Of a stretch of DNA of 64,000 nucleotides, positions 9,465-17,253 are shown one piece after another. This DNA is from JAEKNW01 sp963677815 (lineage in GTDB: Bacteria > Cloacimonadota > Cloacimonadia > Cloacimonadales > JAFGVF01): positions 1,116,001 through 1,180,000 of the forward strand of contig OY782499.1 in the NCBI GenBank assembly GCA_963677815.1, read 5' to 3'. A model generated the notes under the pieces. That model did not search any database. It worked only from the letters and a program-made list of their open reading frames with translations, and was not told the DNA's origin. Made by a program: the position numbers and the translations under genes. The number at the start of each line of letters is the position of its first letter. Position 1 is the first letter of the stretch.

Positions 9465-10370
9465 ATGGAAAAAATTAAACTATATACTTTTGCTATCTTA
9501 TCAATGTTGTTTTGGAGTTCAACCTTTGTTTGGTTCAAAATAGCTTATGAAAACTTTCAACCTTTAACGATAATCTTTTTAAGATTATTATTAGCAGGAG
9601 TACTCTTAGAATTATATGCCAGAATTTTTAGAAAACATGAGAAGATTAACAAAGAAGATTATAAGATATTTTTACTTTTATCTTTTTGTGAACCATTTTT
9701 ATATTTCTTAGGTGAGTCTTTTGGCTTGATGTTCATCTCTGCAACTCTCGGTTCATTGATTATTTCTACTATTCCCTTGTTTACTCCCATATTTACTTAC
9801 ATATTTCTTAAAGAAAAATTAGGTTTTTGGGGAATATTAGGATTGCTCATATCTTTTGCTGGTTTACTTTTTATTATTCTAGATAATGCTGATTTATCTG
9901 GTTCTATTTGGGGTGTCTTATTAGAATTTTTTGCAGTATTTTCAGGTATTGCTTATGGCATCGTTGTTAAAAAGCTTACCCATAAATATACTTCTACTAC
10001 AATTGTGAAGATTCAAAGTCAATTAGGAGCTATTTATTTTCTTCCTCTTTTCTTGATTTTTGATTGGAGCAAATTTTTAGCAGTTGACCACTCCTTCCAA
10101 GTATATTCTGTAATTATTAAATTATCTCTATTTGGCTCTGTTGGTGCTTTTATTCTCTTTACTGAAGTAGTAAAAGGCATAGGACCTAATTTCGCTAATA
10201 TGTTCACAAATCTAATTCCTGTTTTTACTGCTGTTATTGCTTATTTCCTGCTTGGAGAACTAATCACTCCAATAAAAATGTTAGGAATTTTTACTGTTAT
10301 ATTAGGTCTTTTTATTTCTCAAATGAAAGGGAAATATTGGAAGTTTAGATTTAGACCAGATAAGGGCTAA
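9465..10370 (+). CDS. DMT superfamily (EamA) transporter 1
   Basis: This protein has 301 residues and ten predicted helices arranged as two EamA repeats. Typical features are FWSSTFVWFKIA at the N terminus, the loop EPFLYFLGESFGL and the second repeat start GIAYGIVVKKL. The ATG at 9465 is chosen over the one at 9447 because GAGGG lies just before it, while the upstream ATG lacks a ribosome site. EamA proteins export small metabolites such as amino acids or purines; no substrate can be named. It is followed 2 bp later by a second DMT gene. Confidence 0.85.
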   Translation: MEKIKLYTFAILSMLFWSSTFVWFKIAYENFQPLTIIFLRLLLAGVLLELYARIFRKHEKINKEDYKIFLLLSFCEPFLYFLGESFGLMFISATLGSLIISTIPLFTPIFTYIFLKEKLGFWGILGLLISFAGLLFIILDNADLSGSIWGVLLEFFAVFSGIAYGIVVKKLTHKYTSTTIVKIQSQLGAIYFLPLFLIFDWSKFLAVDHSFQVYSVIIKLSLFGSVGAFILFTEVVKGIGPNFANMFTNLIPVFTAVIAYFLLGELITPIKMLGIFTVILGLFISQMKGKYWKFRFRPDKG

Positions 10371-10372
10371 TT

Positions 10373-11206
10373 ATGTCTTTTCTTATCTTAAGTATTGTTG
10401 CATCTGTTGCCATAGGCAACCTCTTACATTTGTATAAGGACAAAGATTCCCATCTCAAAATATTGCAAGTATTTCTTGGTAATTATTTCGTAGCAAGTAT
10501 AGCTTCTTTTCTACTTATTGATAAATTTGATAGCAATATTATTCCTTTAGATTTAACCTTGGGTCTTATCTTTGGTATTATGTTCTTGGTTAATTTTATC
10601 ATTTATCAAATCAATATTGTTAAAAATGGGATGTCTATTAGTATTGCAGTGATGAGGGTTTCAGTAGTAGTGCCAATTCTCATATCCATAATTTTCTTCA
10701 AAGAATCATTGCCAATCCTTAATTATCTAGGTATATTTATAATACTAATAGCCTTTATTTTTATGGGTAAATCTTCCAATACAAGACATAAATTATGGTT
10801 ATTTATTCTTTTTGGAATAACAGGTTTTACAGAAATTGGAATGAAACTATTTCATGAGATTGCCTCAGCTCCAGATAATCAGATGCTATTTTATCTCTTT
10901 ACCTCAGCATTTATTATCAATTTAGCTATGATAGTTTATAAGAAAGAGAAAATTCAAATGAAATATATTGTAGCTGGACTCCTCTTAGGCATACCTAACC
11001 AACTTACTTCCTATTTCTTTTTATTAGGACTAAATAGTATTGATGCTGCTATTGCCTATCCTTTTGTTTCTTCTAACGTCGTTCTTTTAGGATTCATTTC
11101 AGATAAGATTTTATGGAAGACTAAATTCTCAAAATATCAATACCTTATCTATCTTTTTATCCTGCTAGGGGTAATTCTGATAAATATTAAACCCAAAGTT
11201 CACTAA
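10373..11206 (+). CDS. DMT superfamily (EamA-like) transporter 2
   Basis: This 277-residue protein has ten hydrophobic helices and starts 2 bp after the preceding DMT gene, so the two are almost certainly cotranscribed. Each alone has a full ten-helix set, so they are tandem paralogs rather than obvious half-subunits. The N terminus (SFLILSIVASVAIGNLLHLY) and the KESLPILNYLGIFIILIAFIFMG segment are EamA-like but divergent. The last two codons and the stop (GTT CAC TAA) lie inside a dispersed repeat that starts at 11198, so the C terminus was shaped by that repeat. Substrate unknown. Confidence 0.8.
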   Translation: MSFLILSIVASVAIGNLLHLYKDKDSHLKILQVFLGNYFVASIASFLLIDKFDSNIIPLDLTLGLIFGIMFLVNFIIYQINIVKNGMSISIAVMRVSVVVPILISIIFFKESLPILNYLGIFIILIAFIFMGKSSNTRHKLWLFILFGITGFTEIGMKLFHEIASAPDNQMLFYLFTSAFIINLAMIVYKKEKIQMKYIVAGLLLGIPNQLTSYFFLLGLNSIDAAIAYPFVSSNVVLLGFISDKILWKTKFSKYQYLIYLFILLGVILINIKPKVH

Positions 11207-11332
11207 TTACTTATGTATGGAGTGGAAGCATCCCTGCTTCCATCTGAGCCAAAGATGGTCTCAGTCCATAGGAGCGTGGGATTCCAGCCAGGGGTTACGC
11301 AGATGAGGATTCTCTCTGTTACAAGCTAAACT
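11198..11332 (+). repeat. 135-bp dispersed repeat with TATGGA/TCCATA outer stem
   Basis: A close copy lies at 13639-13774 and a variant at 57861-57941; an inverted fragment is at about 25616-25650. The folded part is closed by TATGGA (11216-11221) and TCCATA (11265-11270), with inner hairpins on TGGAAGC/GCTTCCA and CTGAG/CTCAG. The 150 bp after it (11333-11482) hold only degenerate repeat fragments and no gene. Confidence 0.75.
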
Positions 11333-11482
11333 AGGAATTTCTTAAAATCCCAGAGGGATGCAGATATAATAGACAGTGCTCCAAGACACTGTTACAGATA
11401 CTAACAAAATCGCAGTCCTGGAGGGGCGACAATATTCGTTTTTCCAGATTTATTTTTATTGTATCATTAAGATTGAATGGTA

Positions 11483-11527
11483 TTCGTTTTCGCACTAAAG
11501 TGCGATTTTGTTATGCGATAACGCACA
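11483..11527 (+). promoter_or_regulatory. Upstream activator element of the sigma-54 regulon (gene 11696)
   Basis: This 45-bp element begins with TTCGTTTTCGCAC and ends with ATGCGATAACGCACA. It contains two dyads: TCGCACT-AA-AGTGCGA, perfect in this copy, and TGCGATAACGCA, imperfect. The same element in the same orientation lies upstream of the genes at 14330, 17254 and 20100. It ends 105 bp before the -24 box, a distance typical of NtrC-class enhancers. Confidence 0.75.
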
Positions 11528-11631
11528 TATTGAACAATAATAATCATAACCAGTTTATTTTGTCATCAAAGGAAAAGTCTAACATACTGAAATAAAATCA
11601 TTTAGAAAAGTCTCTAAAATGCCCCACTTTT

Positions 11632-11647
11632 TGGAATGTTCTTTGCT
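11632..11647 (+). promoter_or_regulatory. Sigma-54 (-24/-12) promoter
   Basis: TGGAATGTTCTTTGCT fits the TGGCACG-N4-TTGCW consensus, with GG (11633-11634) and GC (11645-11646) exactly 10 bp apart. It is preceded by a TGCCCCACTTTT block shared by all four promoters. The expected transcript start is near 11657, leaving a leader of about 39 bases. Confidence 0.8.
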
Positions 11648-11695
11648 AGAATATTATGGGTAACATTGTAAATAAGTATAAAAAAAGGAGAAAAA

Positions 11696-13474
11696 ATGAA
11701 AAGAGTTACAGTATTTTTAGTTTTGTTAGTTTTATGTATGTTTTTAACCGCAGAAGAAAAGTGGGCTCCTCATTCTGAGCCGACAAAACCATTAGATGTA
11801 AACTATACTTATCCAGTAAATAATGCAACAGATGTAAATGTAGAATTGTTTTTAACATGGACACCTGGAGCTAATAGCCCTGATGCAGGATATAATGCCG
11901 GTTACGAGGTCTTTTTTTCTGGATTAAATTATGAAACAGCTGAATATAATTACGTAAGTAACACAACAACAAACACTCAATTTTATCGTAATGGATTAGT
12001 ACATCATTACAATTATTCATGGTATGTGAAACCATATTTCGTTGAAGCAGATAATCCTGATGCTGAGAGGATTTATCCAGAGAACTTTGAGCCAACCTAC
12101 CAGTATTTTACTACTAAAGAAATTGAAATAGATCACGTTATCGTTAGTGCACCAGATGCAAATGCTATAAATGTTGACCCTGAAGAAAGCACTATGCGTT
12201 GGACAAGTTATACAAATAAAGATATGTATAATTTATATTATCATTTGAAAATTTGGGATGCGGATAATAATATTATCTATGAAAATGAGGAATTTGATAA
12301 TTATTTATTTGGTTTAAGTAGTTTAGATTTAGAATATTCAAGTCAGTATTTTTTCACAGTTAAACCATATTATACCAGTACTTTCGATGATCATGTTAAT
12401 GAACCAACAGGAGAAGCTCAAGTAAACAGTTTCTATACTAAGGCTGGTGTCCAAGAAGAAACACCTCCTCAAAATAATCCTGTTTCATTAATGATAGTCG
12501 ATATCCCTGAAGGAGCTCTACCAAGTGTTCCTGTAATCCCAGAAACCTTACCTACAAATCTTGGCTATCAAGCGATTGCTGCCTGTACTTATAATTTTGA
12601 AGTTGATGGGAACTATCAAGTTATGATATATTCTGATAATATAACTCTTGATTGGTATATGAATAGTCCTCATGTATTTGTTGATGGTGTTGAAATGAGT
12701 GTTGTAGGTAAGGCAACAATAACTAATGGTATGTGGGCTATTATGAACGTATATGATGGAGCAAATCCTGGAAGTATAGTAGTGGTCTTCGATTATGAAG
12801 GAGCCAAGGGTGATGATATTGATATTGTGATTACTAACAATGACCAAACTCTTCCAGTAGAACTTTCATCATTCACTGCTATAGCAACATCTAATAATTT
12901 TGCCCAGATCTCTTGGACTACAGCCTCTGAATCACATCTATTAGGTTATAACCTTTATAGAAGTGAGAATGAAAATCAAGAAGATGCTTTGAGAGTGACA
13001 GCAACAATGATTCAAGCAAGTAATTCAGCTATGGGTAGCTCATATTCCTTTACAGATGATGAAGTTGAAATGAATGTTACCTATAACTACTGGTTACAAT
13101 CTAATGATTTTGATGGAAGTTCAGAAATGTTCGGACCTGTAAGCGTGAAGATTTCAGATCAAGAAAATCATGATATAGATAATGTTCTTCTTGGAACTCA
13201 GTTATTAGGAAATTACCCTAATCCATTCAATCCAGAAACTACTATTTCTTACTCTATTTCACAACCTCAGCACGTAACTATTGAAGTTTATAACATGAGA
13301 GGTCAATTAGTGAGGACACTTCTCAATAAACAAGTAGAGACTGCTAATGCCAAATTAAATGTTGTATGGAATGGCAAAGATGATGATAATAATGATGTTT
13401 CTTCAGGAATCTATTTCTATAAATTAGTTACAGATAACTATAATAAAACAAACAAAATGATCCTTATGAAATAG
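11696..13474 (+). CDS. Secreted FN3-like protein with NYPNPFNP sorting domain
   Basis: This 592-residue protein has a signal peptide (1-19) and beta-sandwich, FN3-like segments around 30-130 and 140-240. A module starting near residue 385 (LPVELSSFTAIA...ISWTTASESHLLGYNLYRS) often precedes sorting tails. The sorting domain starts at NYPNPFNP (about 506-513). It lacks the GLUG repeats of its three neighbours but shares their last 210 residues almost exactly, its tail being closest to the protein at 17254-19716. AAAGGAG precedes the ATG. It is predicted to be sigma-54 controlled by the shared upstream element. A surface role is inferred; no enzyme motif is visible. Confidence 0.85.
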   Translation: MKRVTVFLVLLVLCMFLTAEEKWAPHSEPTKPLDVNYTYPVNNATDVNVELFLTWTPGANSPDAGYNAGYEVFFSGLNYETAEYNYVSNTTTNTQFYRNGLVHHYNYSWYVKPYFVEADNPDAERIYPENFEPTYQYFTTKEIEIDHVIVSAPDANAINVDPEESTMRWTSYTNKDMYNLYYHLKIWDADNNIIYENEEFDNYLFGLSSLDLEYSSQYFFTVKPYYTSTFDDHVNEPTGEAQVNSFYTKAGVQEETPPQNNPVSLMIVDIPEGALPSVPVIPETLPTNLGYQAIAACTYNFEVDGNYQVMIYSDNITLDWYMNSPHVFVDGVEMSVVGKATITNGMWAIMNVYDGANPGSIVVVFDYEGAKGDDIDIVITNNDQTLPVELSSFTAIATSNNFAQISWTTASESHLLGYNLYRSENENQEDALRVTATMIQASNSAMGSSYSFTDDEVEMNVTYNYWLQSNDFDGSSEMFGPVSVKISDQENHDIDNVLLGTQLLGNYPNPFNPETTISYSISQPQHVTIEVYNMRGQLVRTLLNKQVETANAKLNVVWNGKDDDNNDVSSGIYFYKLVTDNYNKTNKMILMK

Positions 13475-13496
13475 TCCATAAAGCAAATCCAAATGA

Positions 13497-13530
13497 AAAA
13501 GCTCCGAGCCCCTTTCGGAGCTTTTCTTTT
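13497..13530 (+). terminator. Rho-independent terminator
   Basis: AAAAGCTCCGA (13497-13507) pairs with TCGGAGCTTTT (13515-13525), followed by CTTTT. The same hairpin ends the genes at 14330, 17254 and 20100. Confidence 0.9.
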
Positions 13531-13638
13531 CTGGGACCTCTTTCATCCTTGAAGGAGGTAAATACTTTGCTTTACTGGGAACGCCTTCATCCCTGTAGGC
13601 AAAAAAAAGGAAAATATCCACTAATCAATATATACGTT

Positions 13639-13774
13639 GTTCACTAATTACTTATGTATGGAGTGGAAGCATCCCTGCATCCACCTGAGACCAAAGATGG
13701 TTTCAGTTCATAGGGTCGTGGGATTCCAGCCCGCGGTTACGCAGATGAGGATTCTCTCTGTTACAAGCTAAACT
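13639..13774 (+). repeat. 136-bp dispersed repeat, second copy
   Basis: This is a near copy of 11198-11332, from GTTCACTAATTACTTATG to CTGTTACAAGCTAAACT. It lies in the convergent spacer between two sorted-protein genes. In the same spacer (13475-14329) a hairpin fragment (GGGAACGCCTTCATCCC) lies at about 13578. Nothing in the spacer codes for protein. Confidence 0.75.
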
Positions 13775-13835
13775 TACCTATTATATCTTCATCTTTTGGG
13801 TCTTCGCCTAAAAGCTTCGCCCTCACAAGTCAGGA

Positions 13836-14007
13836 TTTAAACCCAGATTGTGCAATAGAGCTTTAGAGAAGAGTGCATATTCTTTTAGCAAAATAGCTTA
13901 CAGAATTCCGATGCATATAATATATATATTCGGAAGAATTATGTAAGTTACTTTTGCAAAAGAATATAGTGCTATTCTCAAAGATCTATTGCATTATTTG
14001 GGTTAAA
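13836..14007. repeat. MITE-like palindromic element (type copy)
   Basis: The 172-bp element begins TTTAAACCCAGATTGTGC and ends GCATTATTTGGGTTAAA. The two arms are imperfect reverse complements over nearly the whole length: the termini, GCAATAGA, TATTCTTTT, GCAAAA and CTTACA blocks match. The centre is an AT run (about 13913-13932) flanked by TTCCGA and TCGGAA. It has no coding capacity. Related copies lie at 29748, 31741, 37619, 46204, 53094 and 57722. Confidence 0.8.
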
Positions 14008-14156
14008 AGGCCTTATTTCAATATCTGAGATTTAGACATGAATACATTTATAAGTCAATTTGAATAAACTTAGCATAAATTTACAGATGTTAATAAAATG
14101 CGTTAGTTAGCACAAGTACATTCTATCTATCAATTGTTTAGATTGAACACTTTTTT

Positions 14157-14260
14157 GCCTTCAGGGATGAAGGCGTTCCCAGTTATTTCCAGCACTTACG
14201 TGCCGGAGGCGGGCTGGAAGCCCGTGTTCCCAGTTAGAAATGCCCGCGTTCCCAGTGGCG
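14157..14260. repeat. Hairpin repeats of the GGGAACGC/GCGTTCCC family
   Basis: GCCTTCA-GGGA-TGAAGGC (14157-14174) is followed by GTTCCCAG. Similar TTCCCAG-ended hairpins follow, including one on GGCGGGCTGG. The same unit sits beyond the terminators of the next two genes (about 17131 and 20012) and in reverse at about 13578. Confidence 0.6.
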
Positions 14261-14267
14261 TTTGCAC

Positions 14268-14300
14268 AAAAGAAAAGCTCCGAAAGGGGCTCGGAGCTTT
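14268..14300 (-). terminator. Rho-independent terminator
   Basis: On the minus strand AAAGCTCCGA pairs with TCGGAGCTTTT across a 7-base loop and is followed by CTTTT. It lies 30 bp past the stop codon of the gene at 14330-16834. Confidence 0.9.
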
Positions 14301-14329
14301 GTTAAGCATTTGGAGGTGCTTTTATTGGA

Positions 14330-16834
14330 CTATTTCATAAGGATCATTTTGTTTGTTTTATTATAGTTATCTGTAACTAATTTATAGAAATAGATTCCTG
14401 AAGAAACATCATTATTATCATCATCTTTGCCATTCCATACAATATTTAATTTAGTGTTAGTTTTATTAACTTGTTCATTTAGAAGTCTCCTTACTAACTG
14501 ACCTTTAACATTATACACTTCAATAGTTACATGTTGAGCTTGGGCAACAGAATATGAAATTGTAGTTTCTGGATTGAATGGATTAGGGTAATTTCCTAAT
14601 AACTGAGTTCCAAGAAGAACATTATCTATATCATGGTCTTCTTGATCTGAAATCTTCACACTTACAGGTCCGAACATTTCTGAACTTCCATCAAAATCAT
14701 TAGATTGTAACCAGTAGTTGTAGGTAACATTCATTTCAACTTCATCATCTGTAAAGGAATATGAGCTACCCATAGTTGAATTACTTGCTTGAATCATTGT
14801 TGCTGTCACTCTCAAAGCATCTTCTTGATTTTCATTCTCACTTCTATAAAGGTTATAACCTAATAGATGTGATTCAGAGGCTGTAGTCCAAGAGATTTGT
14901 GCAAAATTATTAGATGTTGCTATAGCAGTGAATGATGAAAGTTCTACTGGAAGAGTTTGGTCATCATTTGTTATTACAATATCCATCTCTCCTCTGTTTT
15001 CTTTAGTACCTTCAAAAGAATAATCAATACTAATAACATTTCCATTAATACTCCAATCTGTTTCTGCAAGGGCTTCACCACCAACATAAACATGAGCTAC
15101 TCCATTGGCATCAGCTAATTCTACAGTAATAATATAGTCTCCAGCAACATCAAAATTATAAGAAAAAGCTGCTATAGGTTGGTAATCATAACCTGTATTA
15201 GGTAGTTCATCTAAAACGGTAGGAACAGGTGGTGTTCCACTTGCTACAGCAGGGACTTGAATTTCTACTAACTCTATAGGATTACCTGCGACTGGTTGGT
15301 CAGGGGCAATTCCAGCTCTTGTTGTAAACGTAATATAATCTGGGAATTCAGATGGGAATATTTGCTGTGGATTATCTTGACCAATTTCTTCATAATAAGG
15401 ATAAATTGTCCATAGCATAGTTTGAGAATATCTAATTAGCCCAAAAAGATTCATAAAAGGTTCATTCAATGTAGTTGCTTGAATATTCAAGCTAGGGCCA
15501 CCAATATAAAGTTTGTATTTTCTCACCCAACCATCAACTTCTGGTATTGGATCCCAGCTAATCTGGTCGTCAATTTCTAAATTAATTGTTCCATCTCCTG
15601 GGTATAAATTTGTTACATTTGGACAAATTGGATCTGGAATTTCAAATAAGCTTTCAGCCCAAGTTAAATAAGGATATCCATTATTGCTTTCTGAATCAAT
15701 ACTCCAAGGATCATCATCACCATTAACAGATTCATCTACAAAATCCCAACCAGAATTAGTATAAGTAGTTAAAGTTTGTAACTCACCAGTTGTTTTCCCG
15801 GTAGCAGCTGGTGATGTTGCCACTCCGGCAGTTGATGTGTTCCAGAAACAGTTTGTGCTGGTGGAAATACTATGGTAACCAGTAAATCCTCCTACCCAGT
15901 CACCAGAACCATTTACTATACCAACTGAATAACAATTATTAATATTTGAATTACGAGTTTTTCCATTGAATCCACCAATGTTTGTTACTCCTGTAGCATT
16001 ACCTGTAGCGTAGCAATTACTAACTTCAGCTCTATTTGAAGAGTTAGTGCCATATAATTCCCCTATGAATCCTCCAACATTGTCATTCCCAACAACATCA
16101 CCAGTAGCAAAACATTCACTGATAGAGATTAGTTGGTAAGCTTGACCAATAAATCCTCCTGCTAAGATACTTGTTCCATTGACATCACCCGAAGCATAAC
16201 TTTTAGATATTGTGGTCGATACCATTGCTTTTCCTACGAGACCTCCAAGGGACATGACACCAGTGATATCACACTCAGAATAACAGTTTTCAATACTTGA
16301 AGAAGTATCTAATAATCCAATTAAACCACCAGCAATATTTGCTGCATTAATAGTTCCTGTAGTATAACAGTTTGTGATAACACTGGAATCTACAGCTTCG
16401 CCTACTAATCCTCCTAGAGCATGTTGGGCTGTAACTTCAATATCAACTAATCCAAGATGTTGAATTGTGGCACCATCAGTTCTACCAAAAAAACCTTGGT
16501 AATTTTCACTATTTGAAATGAGAACATTAGATATTGTGTGACCTTGTCCATCATAATTCCCTTCGAATTTATTAGTAGAATTACCAATTGTACTTAATCC
16601 TTCCCCACCATTTAAAGTAGAGCTATCTGAAGCATCAATATTAATTGTTTGTTTAATATAGGTTCCACTTGTCCAATACATATTATTTATGGATAGGGTT
16701 ACTAAGTCTAAAAAACTAGACACAAGCCATGGATCTCCTGCTGTCCCAGAACCTGACAATCCTACAGGACGTCCATTTGCACTAAGTGATAATCCAAAAA
16801 TAACTACTAAAACCATTAAAATAACTTTTTTCAT
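14330..16834 (-). CDS. GLUG-repeat beta-helix surface protein with sorting domain
   Basis: This protein has 834 residues. The start at 16834 is chosen over the longer frame (16903) because AAAGGAG precedes it and the signal peptide begins there; the longer start would also lie within the promoter. After the signal peptide come about seven GLUG-type repeats of roughly 30 residues (GGLVG/GGFIG...NCYxTG), expected to stack as a parallel beta-helix, each with a conserved NCY cysteine. An FN3-like segment, the LPVELSSFTAIA module and an NYPNPFNP sorting tail follow. GLUG proteins are often adhesins. It is paralogous to the genes at 17254 and 20100. Predicted to be sigma-54 dependent. Confidence 0.85.
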   Translation of the reverse strand: MKKVILMVLVVIFGLSLSANGRPVGLSGSGTAGDPWLVSSFLDLVTLSINNMYWTSGTYIKQTINIDASDSSTLNGGEGLSTIGNSTNKFEGNYDGQGHTISNVLISNSENYQGFFGRTDGATIQHLGLVDIEVTAQHALGGLVGEAVDSSVITNCYTTGTINAANIAGGLIGLLDTSSSIENCYSECDITGVMSLGGLVGKAMVSTTISKSYASGDVNGTSILAGGFIGQAYQLISISECFATGDVVGNDNVGGFIGELYGTNSSNRAEVSNCYATGNATGVTNIGGFNGKTRNSNINNCYSVGIVNGSGDWVGGFTGYHSISTSTNCFWNTSTAGVATSPAATGKTTGELQTLTTYTNSGWDFVDESVNGDDDPWSIDSESNNGYPYLTWAESLFEIPDPICPNVTNLYPGDGTINLEIDDQISWDPIPEVDGWVRKYKLYIGGPSLNIQATTLNEPFMNLFGLIRYSQTMLWTIYPYYEEIGQDNPQQIFPSEFPDYITFTTRAGIAPDQPVAGNPIELVEIQVPAVASGTPPVPTVLDELPNTGYDYQPIAAFSYNFDVAGDYIITVELADANGVAHVYVGGEALAETDWSINGNVISIDYSFEGTKENRGEMDIVITNDDQTLPVELSSFTAIATSNNFAQISWTTASESHLLGYNLYRSENENQEDALRVTATMIQASNSTMGSSYSFTDDEVEMNVTYNYWLQSNDFDGSSEMFGPVSVKISDQEDHDIDNVLLGTQLLGNYPNPFNPETTISYSVAQAQHVTIEVYNVKGQLVRRLLNEQVNKTNTKLNIVWNGKDDDNNDVSSGIYFYKLVTDNYNKTNKMILMK

Positions 16835-16887
16835 TTTTTCTCCTTTGTTATTTATTAAGTATTGTAATATTTTTATAAGTATATATA

Positions 16888-16903
16888 GCAAGGTAGATTC
16901 CAA
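16888..16903 (-). promoter_or_regulatory. Sigma-54 promoter of the gene at 14330
   Basis: On the minus strand the site reads TTGGAATCTACCTTGC, with GG and GC separated by exactly 10 bp. It lies 54-69 bp before the start codon, giving a leader of about 42 bases. ACCCCACTTTT lies just upstream. Confidence 0.8.
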
Positions 16904-17008
16904 AAAGTGGGGTATTTTTGAGACATCTCTAACTTAGCTTATATTAGGATGTTAGAGATTTACTCGTTATTGCAAAAAAAACTGTATAATGATTGTTTTT
17001 GTCAAATA

Positions 17009-17053
17009 TGTGCGTTATCGCATTTCATTATCGCAAGTAGGTGCGAAAACGAA
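17009..17053 (-). promoter_or_regulatory. Upstream activator element (gene 14330)
   Basis: This is the 45-bp element (minus strand TTCGTTTTCGCACC ... TGCGATAACGCACA), identical in layout to those at 11483, 19890 and 23028. It lies 105 bp upstream of the -24 box. The stretch between it and the next terminator contains only repeat fragments. Confidence 0.75.
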
Positions 17054-17191
17054 GACTATCACGATATGTATTTTAGACTTTTTTTCAAGTAAAATGGAAA
17101 TCCGGTATCCTTGCTGGTTTTTCTTTCTTTTGCCTTCAGGGATGAAGGCGTTCCCAGCTAGGAATGCCCGTGTTCCCAGTGGTATTTGCAG

Positions 17192-17224
17192 AAAAGAAAA
17201 GCTCCGAAAATGATTCGGAGCTTT
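17192..17224 (-). terminator. Rho-independent terminator
   Basis: On the minus strand AAAGCTCCGAA pairs with TTCGGAGCTTTT and is followed by CTTTTC. It lies 30 bp past the stop codon at 17254. Confidence 0.9.
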
Positions 17225-17253
17225 GTTAAGCATTTGGAGGTGCTGTTATTGGA

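Noticed and set aside
14134..14340. Plus-strand ORFs beyond the adhesin genes (also 16989-17213 and 19891-20163)
   Set aside because: They read through the hairpin repeats, terminators and activator elements; similarity among them is due to the duplicated DNA.
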